In this document: one piece after another, positions 43,061 through 52,152 of the stretch
Position numbering within the stretch: position 1 is the first letter of the stretch
Layout: every line of letters starts with the position of its first letter
The notes under the pieces: model-generated
Databases searched by the model: none
What the model saw: the letters and a program-made list of their open reading frames with translations, nothing else
What the model was told of the DNA's origin: nothing
Made by a program: the position numbers and the translations under genes
DNA from: Labilithrix luteola
Lineage (GTDB): Bacteria; Myxococcota_A; Polyangia; Polyangiales; Polyangiaceae
Length of the DNA: 64,000 nt
Assembly (NCBI RefSeq): GCF_001263205.1
Contig: NZ_CP012333.1
Span: 4,689,001-4,753,000 of the forward strand
Direction of reading: 5' to 3'

Positions 43061-43381
43061 TCCGCTCGGGCCCCTGAAGCCGACGCCGGCCGGTGTGGCC
43101 CAACCTGCTCCGACGGGCCTTTACGACCTCGTCTCGGCCCGCAGCGCAACCGCGAGGGCTTGCGCTCTCCCGTGCGCCCGCGTCGATCAGCACCTCGTCA
43201 GGCTAACGTGACAAACCTTCATCACCGCGACGCACTCGCCGATAACCGCCCGTCACGCGAGAACGCGGATCGAATCGAGGCGCGGTCATCGTCGGAGGAC
43301 CAAAGCCACGCGAAATCGAGTCGAAGTGCGTCGGCGATCGGAACGAGAGTGTGCGGCACACCGACTGCAGATGCGCGGGGC

Positions 43382-44089
43382 ATGAGCACCACAGCAAACA
43401 AAGCAAATGAAGACGCGACGGTTACTGCACTGACCTTGCTCGGAGGCATCGCACCCACGCCCCGGGCTGCTCGCTTGCACGCCGTGAAGAATTGCCTCGG
43501 TGTCATCATTGCGGTGCAGGCACTCCTCGAACGGGAAGTTCGTGGTCGCAGTCTTGAACGGCTGCTACGTGCACAGAAAGCGGCGGCCAGCATACGCGGG
43601 CTCCTCGACGAAGATCTGACGTCCAACGCGAGAGTCGACGACGCGACGTTTTGCACGGCTGAGCAGATTGCGCGAGACGTGGTTCATTGCGTCGAAGATC
43701 GCGCTGAAGCGAGCGGTGTTCAACTGGTGGTCCGATGCGGCTCTGGAGGCCTCCTTGGCGCGCACAACGAGCTGGTCGAAGCGCTCGCCAATTTGGTTCT
43801 GAACGCCGTCGAGGTGACGCCTCGCGGAGCGCTCGTCCAACTCTCGCTCGACGTAACTCCCGACGGAGAACATCTCTGGACGGTTCAGGACGGGGGCCCC
43901 GGCATACCGCCAGAAATGGTGGCTCGTCTGGGCACGCCGCTCTGCTCGCGCAAGCAAGGTGGTTGGGGACTTGGTCTCGCCCTCGTTCAAAGTGTCGTGA
44001 AGAGCCATGGCGGTCTTCTTCGCTTCGAGTCGTCGCCCGGATCAGGGACCCTGGCCTCCATCTACCTCCCTTGTTCGGCCAACTCATGA
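43382..44089 (+). CDS. histidine-kinase-like ATPase protein
   Basis: A 235-residue protein with a dimerisation-like helical part containing RLHAVKNCLGVIIAVQALLE (a possible phosphoacceptor His) and a C-terminal HATPase_c domain. The N box is ALANLVLNAVE, G1 is DGGPGIPPEM and G2 is GGWGLGLALVQ. It has no sensor or membrane segment, so it would act as a cytosolic kinase fed by another input. ATG 43382 is used here; the frame is also open upstream into the monooxygenase remnant. It overlaps the next gene by 4 nt and may feed the response regulators at 46.9-50.1 kb. Confidence 0.85.
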   Translation: MSTTANKANEDATVTALTLLGGIAPTPRAARLHAVKNCLGVIIAVQALLEREVRGRSLERLLRAQKAAASIRGLLDEDLTSNARVDDATFCTAEQIARDVVHCVEDRAEASGVQLVVRCGSGGLLGAHNELVEALANLVLNAVEVTPRGALVQLSLDVTPDGEHLWTVQDGGPGIPPEMVARLGTPLCSRKQGGWGLGLALVQSVVKSHGGLLRFESSPGSGTLASIYLPCSANS

Positions 44090-44541
44090 CTGGCGAGTCA
44101 GGACCGAGCATGATCGCACGCGAGATCGAGCTGCTGGCCGCGCAGTTCGAAACACTCATTGCCGCGGTCACCGAGCGAGAGCGCGTGCGCGGTGCGATGG
44201 CCTCGGACGAAATCCCCACGCCGCGTTGGCTCCGGACGTTGGCGATTCTCGCCGTGGACATCGAGTTCCTCGTGTCGCACCGTGACGTCGTCGATCTCGC
44301 GGCAGTCGCGGACGTGTGCGGCGAAGTCGAACGGCTCTTGGCGCGCGAAGCGGACGACGACGAGGTCCGCTCCTGCCTTCGGAAGGCGATCGAGTCTTCT
44401 CCGCTCGTTCGCGCGATCGCCGGCGAGGCAGAGCGCCAGTCCCGACGTGTGCGCGGGACCGCTCGTCTTGCCGAAGAGGAGCTGCGGCGCCGCCAGGTGC
44501 TCGACGCAGCCTTCACGTCGTCGCTCCGCCTCGGGCACTGA
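44086..44541 (+). CDS. helical hypothetical protein coupled to the HATPase gene
   Basis: A 151-residue, mostly alpha-helical, charged protein (IELLAAQFETLIAAVTERER, EVERLLAREADDDEV, then a basic C-terminal coil). I recognise no family. ATGA overlap with the kinase-like gene indicates a real, co-translated gene. It could be a small partner or phosphotransfer-like protein, but no conserved His motif stands out. Confidence 0.7.
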   Translation: MTGESGPSMIAREIELLAAQFETLIAAVTERERVRGAMASDEIPTPRWLRTLAILAVDIEFLVSHRDVVDLAAVADVCGEVERLLAREADDDEVRSCLRKAIESSPLVRAIAGEAERQSRRVRGTARLAEEELRRRQVLDAAFTSSLRLGH

Positions 44542-44696
44542 ACCTTGACGTGCGCTCAGCGCATCCGTCTCTCGCGCTCTCGCGCTTGGATCGGATCTGG
44601 ATCGCACTCGTCGAGCGCTGGGAGCATCGGCCCCGCGCACCACAAAGACGTTCAATACGAGCCCCCAAGGGCGGTGGCATCGTGGAGCGACACGAC

Positions 44697-45053
44697 ATGA
44701 AGCTGAGTACGAAGGATCGCGAATCGTTTCGGGCGGTGCTCGAGTCCAAGCGCGCCGAGTTACTTCGCGCGCACGGCCAGAACATAGCGGCGGCGACCGA
44801 GCTCGAGGAGGAGAGCCTCCCCGACGCGATGGACGTGGCGACGCGTGCGACGGGAGAGGGGGAACTGCTCGGTCTCGCGCGTCAAGAGCGCGAGTTGCTG
44901 GCGGAAATCGAGATGGCGCTCTCGAAGCTCGACGCGGGAACGTACGGCGTCAGCGAGCTGAGTGGCCGCCCGATCCCGATCGCGCGCCTCCGAGCGATCC
45001 CATGGGCGCGGCTCACGACCGAGGAAGAGGAAAGAAGGGAGCGACAATCATGA
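44697..45053 (+). CDS. DksA/TraR-like protein lacking zinc cysteines
   Basis: A 118-residue DksA-family protein. The coiled-coil hairpin is present (LESKRAELLRAHGQN, then RQERELLAEIEMALSKL) with an acidic tip region LPDAMDVA. At the zinc finger the family GTYGxCxxCGxxI reads GTYGVSELSGRPIPIARLRA, so all four cysteines are replaced. Cys-poor paralogues exist in some bacteria and can work without zinc. It overlaps the Dps gene by 4 nt, which links it to stress physiology. Confidence 0.88.
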   Translation: MKLSTKDRESFRAVLESKRAELLRAHGQNIAAATELEEESLPDAMDVATRATGEGELLGLARQERELLAEIEMALSKLDAGTYGVSELSGRPIPIARLRAIPWARLTTEEEERRERQS

Positions 45054-45598
45054 AGAACGAGGATTCGGCGACGATCGATGAGTTGCGTGAGCGGCGTTCC
45101 GCTGCGCTGAAAACTCCGAGCGATCTCGACTCGAGCGCGGCCAAGGAGATCGGAGGAGCAATGAACCTCATGCTGGCCGACGTGTTCGCCTTGTACGTGA
45201 AGACGAAGAGCTTCCACTGGCACATGAGCGGACCGCACTTCCGCGACTATCACCTCCTGCTCGACGAGCACGCCGACCAGATCTTCGCGATGACCGACGT
45301 CATTGCCGAGCGGGAGCGCAGGATCGGCGCTCCGACGCTCAAGTCGATCGGGCAGATCGCCAAGACCCAGCGCGTACTCGACAACGACGCCGATTTCGTC
45401 GAGCCATCTGACATGCTGGCGGAGCTGCGCGAGGACAACGCGACACTGGCGGCGCGCATGCGCGAGGCACACTCGCTTTGCGAGAAGCATCGGGACATCG
45501 GCACCGCGAGCCAGATTGAGGTCTGGATCGACGAGACCGAGCGCCGAACCTGGTTTCTCTTCGAGACCATGAGACGTTCCGATTCGGGAGGTCATTAG
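45050..45598 (+). CDS. dps: Dps-family DNA-binding ferritin-like protein
   Basis: A 182-residue Dps/miniferritin. Ferroxidase-site residues are in TKSFHWHMSGPHFRDYHLLLD and the EHADQIFAMTDVIAER helix (H, D and E ligands). It protects DNA and sequesters iron with H2O2. It has an N-terminal extension of about 30 residues with basic and acidic patches. Its ATG overlaps the DksA-like gene stop. Confidence 0.94.
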   Translation: MKNEDSATIDELRERRSAALKTPSDLDSSAAKEIGGAMNLMLADVFALYVKTKSFHWHMSGPHFRDYHLLLDEHADQIFAMTDVIAERERRIGAPTLKSIGQIAKTQRVLDNDADFVEPSDMLAELREDNATLAARMREAHSLCEKHRDIGTASQIEVWIDETERRTWFLFETMRRSDSGGH

Positions 45599-45602
45599 CG
45601 CC

Positions 45603-45992
45603 ATGACCGCGCAGTTCCGTGCAGCGGTGTGGCTCGACCACCGCGAGGCGCGCGTCTTCCATGTCGACCTCGACGGCTTCGACGAGAAGACGATCGCCGC
45701 ACCCGTACATCGCTTCAACCGGCACGCGAAGGGCCCGTCCGAGCAGCAGGAGCATCCGGACGACCAGAGGCAATTCTTCTCCGCGATCGCAGCGGCACTC
45801 GTCTCCGCGGAAGAAGTCCTCGTGCTCGGGCCGTCGACGGCGAAGAGCCAGCTGTTGAAGTACTTCAACGGCCATGCACGCGAGCTTGCCAGCAAGGTCG
45901 TCGCCGTCGAGACGAGCGACCACCCGACGGACGCACAGATCGTCGCCCATGTGAGAAACCATTTCCGTATTCCTACGCTGCGCGTGGGCTAA
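45603..45992 (+). CDS. eRF1-domain-like 'translational machinery' protein
   Basis: A 129-residue protein resembling the small bacterial family related to an eRF1 domain. Visible features are AAVWLDHREARVFHVD, VLVLGPSTAKSQLLKYFNGH and VAVETSDHPTDAQIVAHVRN. The role is not established; members often sit in stress or hibernation-type operons. It starts 4 bp after dps and completes the operon. Confidence 0.85.
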   Translation: MTAQFRAAVWLDHREARVFHVDLDGFDEKTIAAPVHRFNRHAKGPSEQQEHPDDQRQFFSAIAAALVSAEEVLVLGPSTAKSQLLKYFNGHARELASKVVAVETSDHPTDAQIVAHVRNHFRIPTLRVG

Positions 45993-46048
45993 CGGAGGCC
46001 GCGTCCGGTCCCTGTAGCAGTTGAAGATCGTCGGAGGTCCACACATGA

Positions 46049-46267
46049 CCCGCGAAGGGCTGCGAGGAGTGTCTCGCGATGGGGAGTGGGTGGGTCCATC
46101 TTCGGATCTGCCTCACCTGCGGCCACGTGGGATGTTGCGACTCGTCGCCCAATCGGCATGCGACGGCGCACAACCGATCCACGCGCCATCCCATCATCAC
46201 GTCTGGCGAACCGGGCGAGACCTGGGCCTACTGCTACCCCGACGACCAGTTCCTGTCGGCGGAGTGA
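46049..46267 (+). pseudogene. UBP-type zinc finger protein, 5'-truncated
   Basis: The frame matches the C-terminal two-thirds of bacterial UBP-type zinc-finger proteins: AKGCEECLAMGSGWVHLRIC, LTCGHVGCCDSSPNRHATAH and the C-terminal PGETWAYCYPD. The N-terminal CSHL-type ligand pair is missing, and a TGA precedes the match at 46046. An ATG at 46079 could start a 62-residue protein, but one zinc site would lack ligands. Confidence 0.65.
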
Positions 46268-46307
46268 TCCGCAACCGCAAAAGATGCTCCAAGCGAGCTG
46301 GAGGAAA

Positions 46308-46790
46308 ATGGGCATTTCGAATCGCGTCTTAGGGCTCCTCGCAACACTCGGGGCGTGCGCCTCACCACCGAACGAACGGGTCGTGAGTGCGGGTGAATTT
46401 CGTCTGCTCCAAGGAGCGACGACGCGCGCATCCTTGAAGATGCGCGACGGACAACCCGAGCTCGCGCTCCTGGATGAACGAGGTCGCGAACGGATGCGCG
46501 CCGCACTCGATGGCGCGGCTCGTCCAAGCGTGACGCTCGCGGGACCCGAAGGCGAGCCCCGAGTCGTGATCGAGGTCGACGTGAAAGGCTCACATGTCCT
46601 GCTCCGCGGGCCAGCCAAGCAGGAGAGCTACCTCTTTCAACGAACCGACGGGACGTCGGGCGTCGTACTCGTGGGGCCGAACGGAGCTCATCGCGGCGAA
46701 ATCAAGCTGACCAAGGAGGGCGTCGTCGACGTGACGCTCTTCGATCGCGACGGTAAGCCCGTTACCGAGTTCGTCGTCCCCAAGCCCTAA
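46308..46790 (+). CDS. hypothetical lipoprotein with beta repeats
   Basis: A 160-residue exported lipoprotein (MGISNRVLGLLATLGAC, lipobox GAC). The body has short repeated beta units (LLDERGRERMRAALDGA, LVGPNGAHRGEIKLTKEG, LFDRDGKPVTEF). I recognise no named family. GAGGA precedes the ATG closely. The position is downstream of the stress operon, and its role is unknown. Confidence 0.75.
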   Translation: MGISNRVLGLLATLGACASPPNERVVSAGEFRLLQGATTRASLKMRDGQPELALLDERGRERMRAALDGAARPSVTLAGPEGEPRVVIEVDVKGSHVLLRGPAKQESYLFQRTDGTSGVVLVGPNGAHRGEIKLTKEGVVDVTLFDRDGKPVTEFVVPKP

Positions 46791-46914
46791 GACACGGCTC
46801 TGCGCCCCGAGCGCGGCATTCTGTTTGGGACAGCAACTCGGTCCAAGCCTCCCGATGGGCCCGCGAGTAGAAACGTACGGTCAGTTGGCCGAGGGCACGC
46901 CGTTATCGGACACG

Positions 46915-48324
46915 ATGTCCGTAAGCGATGTCGACGGCGCGGTCGTATCGACGGTCAAGATGAGTCCGAGCGAATGCGTCTACGTTATCGATGACGACTC
47001 CTTCGTGCGCCAGGCGATCGTCTCTGCCGTTCGCGCGGAGGGTTGGGACGCCTGCGGTTTCTCGTCCGCCAAGGAGTTCCTGTCTCATCCTGACAGGGAG
47101 AATGCGGCGTGCCTCGTCCTCGACGTCGACTTGCCGGACATCTCCGGACTCGCGCTACAGAGCCAGCTTCAGGCCGCCAACGACCACGTACCGATCATCT
47201 TCGTCACCGGTTACGGCGATATCCCGATGTCGGTGCGAGCCATCAAGGCTGGCGCCGTCGACTTTCTGACGAAACCGGTCGACACGGGGGCCTTGGTCGA
47301 CGCGATTCGCCGCGCCTTCGCGATCAAGGCGATGATCGCGTGTGGCCAGAATCAGAGCACCGATCGCGCTGGTGCATTCGACGGCATCATCGGCACGAGC
47401 GCATCGCTCCAGCAGGTCCTCGATCACATCAAGCGGGTCGCCCCCACCGACACCACGGTCCTCATCCAGGGGGAAACGGGTACCGGCAAAGAGCGGCTTG
47501 CGCGCGCTGTACACCAGCTGAGCTCACGGCGCGATGGGTCGTTCGTTCGAGTGAACTGCGCGTCGATCCCTGGAGCGCTGCTCGAGAGCGAGCTCATGGG
47601 GCATGAGAAGGGAGCATTCACCGGCGCGCTCGCGAAGCGAGTGGGACGCTTCGAGCTCGCCGATGGAGGGACGATCTTCCTCGACGAGATCGGAGAGATG
47701 GCGCTCGAGCTACAGCCGAAGCTTCTGCGTTTGCTTCAGGAGAAGGAGTTCGAACGGGTGGGCGGTTCACGAACCATCCGCACCGACGCACGTGTGGTCG
47801 CCGCTACGAACCGTGACCTTCGCATGATGGCCGGGAAGGGCACGTTCCGCGAAGACCTCTACTACCGTCTGAGCGCGTTTCCGATCACGGTTCCGCCGCT
47901 ACGCCATCGGCGAGAAGACATCGACGCGCTGACTCATCAATTCGCCGCAACGTGCGCTGCTAGAGTAGGCAAACGAATCGATGGCATCATGCCGGAGAGC
48001 GTACGCCGCTTGGAGCGCTACGACTGGCCAGGGAATATCCGTGAGCTGCAGAACGTGGTCGAGCGAGCCGTCATCCTCACGCAAGGGGCGATGCTCGACG
48101 TGCCGGTTCCGGGTGAGGATACGACCTACGTCGTCGAAGAGAGCCTCCCGCCTTCCCAAGGGCTTGCGGATGTCAGTCGTGCGCACATCCTTCGCGTGCT
48201 CCACGAGACCGACTGGATCATCGCTGGGCCGAACGGAGCGGCGGCGCGCCTCGACATGAATCGCTCGACGCTGACCTTCCGGATGAAGAAACTCGGCATC
48301 GTCCGCCCTCCGCGCGGACGGTGA
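46915..48324 (+). CDS. sigma54-dependent response regulator with FixJ-like receiver
   Basis: About 469 residues (ATG 46915; 46960 also possible). The receiver domain has VYVIDDDSFVRQAI, phospho-acceptor LVLDVDLPDISG and TKP lysine. The AAA+ domain has Walker A GETGTGKE, GAFTGA and the LLRLLQEKEFERVGG region. A Fis HTH ends the protein (GAAARLDMNRSTLTFRMKKL). It should activate sigma54 promoters when phosphorylated; no cognate kinase is adjacent other than the cytosolic HATPase protein at 43382. The receiver is closest to those of the FixJ-type genes downstream. Confidence 0.93.
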   Translation: MSVSDVDGAVVSTVKMSPSECVYVIDDDSFVRQAIVSAVRAEGWDACGFSSAKEFLSHPDRENAACLVLDVDLPDISGLALQSQLQAANDHVPIIFVTGYGDIPMSVRAIKAGAVDFLTKPVDTGALVDAIRRAFAIKAMIACGQNQSTDRAGAFDGIIGTSASLQQVLDHIKRVAPTDTTVLIQGETGTGKERLARAVHQLSSRRDGSFVRVNCASIPGALLESELMGHEKGAFTGALAKRVGRFELADGGTIFLDEIGEMALELQPKLLRLLQEKEFERVGGSRTIRTDARVVAATNRDLRMMAGKGTFREDLYYRLSAFPITVPPLRHRREDIDALTHQFAATCAARVGKRIDGIMPESVRRLERYDWPGNIRELQNVVERAVILTQGAMLDVPVPGEDTTYVVEESLPPSQGLADVSRAHILRVLHETDWIIAGPNGAAARLDMNRSTLTFRMKKLGIVRPPRGR

Positions 48325-48328
48325 GTCG

Positions 48329-48843
48329 TCAAGCAGCTGCGGGCGCCGTACGCCACTCGTTACGCGACGACGTACCGCACACGCTCGCGTAGGCGCCAGG
48401 CGTCGTCCCCGTAAGCTCTTTGAAGCAGCGCGTGAGGTGGCTCTGATCGCAGAATCCGAGTGCGTAGGTCACCTCCGTGCAGTCGGCTCCGGCCGGAAGT
48501 AGCTTGCGTGCACGCGCTACTTGCAAGTGCGTACGAAAGCGATACGGCAGCAAGCCCATCATCCGCTGGAACAGGCGGCAGAGATAGGTGCGCTCGACGC
48601 CGGCGGCTTCGCTCAGGAGCACCTCCGTCGATCGTCACACGCAAAGGTCACCCCTTCGCTGAGCGCCTGCATCACGACCCGATGGGGCCATACGAAGCAC
48701 CAGCTCTTCGTCACGCCGCCGCGCATCTCGAGGACTTCGAGCGCTCCGCGATCGTGCTCGACGCATGACCATGCTGCCGAGCAAGGCTGGAGATTCGAAT
48801 CGGCGCTGATGAGCTGGCCGGAGAGGAAGGTAGGCATCATCAC
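48329..48843 (-). pseudogene. AraC-family regulator with internal deletion
   Basis: The N-terminal part (MMPTFLSGQLISADS to ALEVLEMRGGVTKSWCFVWP, in one frame) is joined to the C-terminal HTH (LLSEAAGVERTYLCRLFQRM, CTEVTYALGFCDQSHLTRCF) in another. Much of the sensor domain and linker is missing. The C-terminal double HTH is nearly whole but has no start signal of its own. The ATG at about 48843 has a good AAAGGGA ribosome site, which lies in a hairpin. Confidence 0.6.
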
Positions 48844-48845
48844 GT

Positions 48846-48865
48846 TCCCTTTCGTGTGAAAGGGA
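48846..48865. promoter_or_regulatory. hairpin over the AraC-remnant ribosome site
   Basis: TCCCTTTC and GAAAGGGA form a perfect 8-bp stem with loop GTGT. On the minus strand it contains the AAAGGGA Shine-Dalgarno sequence just before the ATG at about 48843, so the hairpin could hide it. Confidence 0.45.
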
Positions 48866-49045
48866 CGCAACGCACGCACCGTACCTTCGGGTCGAAACCG
48901 ACCCTCCCTTCGGAGAACCAAGAATCGAGTGGCGCCCGAGTGGTAACCGTTCACCACTTCCCACGCAGTGGCTGGTAACGGGCACACAGGGACGCGGACA
49001 GATGATGGCCGAGAGTCCACCGAGCGAGCACATTGGAGCGCCGCG

Positions 49046-49423
49046 ATGGCTCCAGTCGTCTGTGTCATCGACGACGACGCTTCGGTCCGTGATTCGCTCG
49101 TTCGCCTCCTCGGCTCGGCCGGGTTCGCGGCAGAAGCGTTCTCCACGGCCGAGAGCTTCCTCACGGCAGAGGTCCGATGGCGCGCCGTGTGCCTTGTCGT
49201 CGATCTGATGATGCCATCCATGACGGGGCCTCAACTCCAGGACGTGCTCGCAGCCGAAGGCGCTGGCCTTCCACTCATCTTCATTAGCGGACAGCCGAGA
49301 GAGGAGATCCGCGAAGGTGTGATGCGTGCAGGAGCCGTAGCCTACCTCGCGAAACCGCTCGTAGCGGACGAACTCCTCGAGATCGTGGCCTACATCGTCG
49401 GGGGCCTTGGCGCTGACCGCTGA
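49046..49423 (+). CDS. single-domain FixJ-type response regulator receiver
   Basis: A 125-residue stand-alone receiver: VVCVIDDDASVRDSLVRLLG, phosphoacceptor VVDLMMPSMTG, ISGQ and the AKP lysine. There is no output domain, so it would act by protein contact or as a phosphate sink. It overlaps or abuts the FixJ gene that follows. The ATG at 49046 starts just before the first strand. Confidence 0.9.
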   Translation: MAPVVCVIDDDASVRDSLVRLLGSAGFAAEAFSTAESFLTAEVRWRAVCLVVDLMMPSMTGPQLQDVLAAEGAGLPLIFISGQPREEIREGVMRAGAVAYLAKPLVADELLEIVAYIVGGLGADR

Positions 49424-49460
49424 TCCGATCGATGCTTCCCCTTCCCGGCTCCGAGGCACC

Positions 49461-50099
49461 GTGAAACCAAAAGCTCCTGCCGAGACGCCGCGGGTATGCA
49501 TCGTCGACGACGACCTGTCCGTTCGCGATGCGCTCGATCGGCTCTTGCGGGCCGTCGGCTGGAACGTCGAGACGTTCGCCTCGGCCCGAGAGTTCCTAGC
49601 CAGCTCGGGGTCGGAGGAGGAGACGCCGGACTGCCTTATCCTCGACGTGGAGCTGCCCGATCTCAACGGCCTCGAGCTCCAAGCTCGCTTGCGGGAGGCT
49701 TGTCGTTCGATGCCGATCGTGTTCATTACCGGCCACGGCGACGTCCCGATGTCCGTCCGCGCGATGAAAGCGGGTGCCGTAGAGTTTCTGATGAAACCGT
49801 TCGACGACGAGGCTCTCCTCCATGGCGTCGAACAGGCGATCGAGCGAAGCCGTCGCGCGCGGCAAGAGGGCGCCGAGCTTCGCGCCATCAAAGAGTGCTA
49901 CGAGTCGCTGACTCCGCGCGAGCGGCAGGTCATGGCCCGCGTCGTCGAAGGACTGCTCAACAAGCAGATCGCTAGCGAACTGGGAACGACGGAGATCACC
50001 GTCAAGACGCAGCGCGGTCGGGTGATGCGGAAGATGCGCGCTCGCTCACTCGCCGATCTCGTTCGCACCGCAGAGAAGCTAAGACCTCGCGGCGGTTGA
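49461..50099 (+). CDS. FixJ/LuxR-type response regulator
   Basis: A 212-residue regulator. The receiver has VCIVDDDLSVRDAL, phosphoacceptor LILDVELPDLNG, ITGHGDVPMSVRAMKAGAVE and MKP. The C-terminal LuxR HTH is LTPRERQVMARVVEGLLNKQ followed by GTTEITVKTQRGRVMRKM. The start is GTG 49461; an upstream TTG at 49407 would overlap the previous gene. It probably works with the receiver protein at 49046. No PAS-histidine kinase is next to it. Confidence 0.92.
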   Translation: MKPKAPAETPRVCIVDDDLSVRDALDRLLRAVGWNVETFASAREFLASSGSEEETPDCLILDVELPDLNGLELQARLREACRSMPIVFITGHGDVPMSVRAMKAGAVEFLMKPFDDEALLHGVEQAIERSRRARQEGAELRAIKECYESLTPRERQVMARVVEGLLNKQIASELGTTEITVKTQRGRVMRKMRARSLADLVRTAEKLRPRGG

Positions 50100-50219
50100 G
50101 TCGTTCGGGGCGCTTGGCGGCGCCCTCCGGCTTCTGGCAACCGGATCCAACTGGATCGAGCGGAACGTGAACATGGATGGGGTGCGACGACACCGTCGCA
50201 ATCGAAAAGGAGACACCCC

Positions 50220-50876
50220 ATGCCCACTGCAACGCCGACCGCCGCAAAGACTCTTCTCACCCCCGTCGATCACACACTCATCCTGATTGATCATCAACCG
50301 CAGATGGCGTTCGCAACCAAGTCGATCGACGCCACCGCTCTGCGCAACAACGCGGCGCTCGTTGCGAACGCGGCGCGCGTCTTCGAGGTCTCGACCATCC
50401 TCACGACAGTCGCGGCAAGGACCTTCTCTGGCCCCTTGTTCGCGGAGATTCAGCGCGTGTTTCCAGAGCACAAAGCGATCGACCGGACGACGATGAACTG
50501 CTGGGAGGACTCGAACGTCACCAACGAGGTAAACAGGCTCGGCAAAGGACGCGTTGTCCTCGGCGGCCTCTGGACCTCCGTGTGCATCGCCGGTCCGGCG
50601 CTCTGCGCGCTCGAGCAAGGCTTCGACGTCTACGTCATCGCCGACATCTGCGGCGATGTCTCGACCGACGCTCACGACCGCGCGCTGGATCGGATGGTCC
50701 AGGTTGGCGCGCGACCGATGACGGCGCTGCAGTACTTGCTCGAGCTTCAGCGTGACTGGGCACGAACCAAGACCTACGACGCGGTCGGCAACGTGGCCAA
50801 GGACCTCGGAGGCGCGTACGGCCTCGGGGTCAGCTACGCGAAGGCCATGTTCGGTGCGTCCAAAGGCAATCGCTGA
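50220..50876 (+). CDS. isochorismatase-family hydrolase (YcaC-like)
   Basis: A 218-residue cysteine hydrolase. The catalytic Asp is in LILIDHQPQMAFA and the nucleophile Cys in GLWTSVCIAGPALCALEQGF, with a cis-peptide-type VVLGG before it. The family includes nicotinamidases and YcaC-type hydrolases; the substrate is unknown. AAAAGGAGA precedes the ATG at 50220. It is followed 29 bp later by a small XapX-like fragment. Confidence 0.92.
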   Translation: MPTATPTAAKTLLTPVDHTLILIDHQPQMAFATKSIDATALRNNAALVANAARVFEVSTILTTVAARTFSGPLFAEIQRVFPEHKAIDRTTMNCWEDSNVTNEVNRLGKGRVVLGGLWTSVCIAGPALCALEQGFDVYVIADICGDVSTDAHDRALDRMVQVGARPMTALQYLLELQRDWARTKTYDAVGNVAKDLGGAYGLGVSYAKAMFGASKGNR

Positions 50877-50905
50877 CATCCACTCGTCGGAGCGGGAGAC
50901 ACGGC

Positions 50906-51020
50906 GTGAAGCTCGACGTCGCATCTCTGTTCGCAGGCGTGTTGCCAGGCGCGGTGTACGGCCTGATCAACGTTCGTTCCCCCGCTCCGAACGCGGGCAT
51001 CCTCTACGCGACCCTGGCCA
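50906..51020 (+). pseudogene. XapX-like small membrane protein, truncated
   Basis: From GTG 50906 the first 30 residues (VASLFAGVLPGAVYGLINVR, SPAPNAG) match the two-helix XapX-domain family. The second helix is replaced by unrelated sequence, and the frame runs on to 51304 across the opposite-strand LysR remnant. It is probably not functional. Confidence 0.5.
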
Positions 51021-51081
51021 AGGGCCCGAAGCTCGCTATTTCGTGCTCAGTCGCGCGCTCGTTCGCAATCATGGCCCGGCG

Positions 51082-52076
51082 TCACCGCTCGCTCATCGTG
51101 CCGGACCGACGCCTCGAGTCGGACGCGTCGGACGACTTCCCGCCGTGCTGGGCCATCATGCAACCCTCACGGCGGATCGAACCAAGGTTCGTTGCGGCAG
51201 TCGCGAGACGGTCCAGGAACAAGCGAACCCGCGGTGGCGCTCGACGTGTTGGGAGCAGTGCATGGAGCGTCAACTTCCGCGAGCTCCAGCCGGGACAGGC
51301 CTGACGCAGCCGCCCTGCTGCGAGCTCCTCGCGAACGACATGAAGTGGCAAGAGGCCAAAGCCGGCGCCCGCGAGCAGGAGATCGCGCAGAGCGACGACG
51401 TTGTTCGCGGCGACCGCGACCGTGACGCTCACCTGCACCTTGTCGCCCTGAGGCGAACGCAGCGTCCAAGACGAGCGAACAGGCAGTCCCGGGTGAACCA
51501 CCCACGGCGCGCCTCCGAGGCTTTTAGGGTCCGTGTGTCACCTCGTTCATCGATGACGGAGGGGCTCGCGGCGACAATCTCGGGCTCGGACGCGAGACGG
51601 CGAACGACGTAGCTCGATTCGACCACCGAGCCGAGACGCAACGCGAGGTCGAAGCCTTCGTCGACGAGGTCGTGGACCGTGTCATCGAACACGAGGTCGA
51701 CCTTCAAGGCGGCGTACCGCTGGGTGAGCGCCGCCGCGATCGGTGCAACCATCGCCGACAGGGAAGGCTCGAGCGGCAGCGTCACCCTGAGCTTGCCCGT
51801 CGGGGCGTTCCGGTGGCCCTCGACAACCTGCTCGAGAGAGCGCACGGATGCGAGAACCTCTTTGGCCGCATCAAGCACCTGCTCGCCTACTTGGGTGACG
51901 TGCAGTCGTCGCGTGCCGCGCTCCATGAGGCGGACCCCGCAGCGTTCTTCGAGCGTACGCACGTGCAGGCTCACGACGCTCTTGGCCAGTCCGAGCTGGC
52001 GCGCTGCGCTCGTGAACGAACCTGCGTCCGCGACGGCGACGAAGACGGGAAGGAGGGGCCAGTCACGCGGTGAGCA
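51082..52076 (-). pseudogene. LysR-family regulator with multiple frameshifts
   Basis: The HTH (VAVADAGSFTSAARQLGLAK, SVVSLHVRTLEERCGVRLME) and the first part of the effector domain are in one frame to about 51500. The remainder (ANNVVALRDLLLAGAGFGLL, then RVRLFLDRLA) is in another. No start codon is in frame at the 5' end; GTGACTGG near 52070 looks like a start with a base missing. It is divergent from the lipoprotein gene at 52153, which it may once have regulated. Confidence 0.75.
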
Positions 52077-52152
52077 CTGTTCGGTACTATCGCACAGTAA
52101 GTTCGATGCGAGCTGTATTGTTCGAATCGGCCGTTGTCGTCATCTTGTGCCC

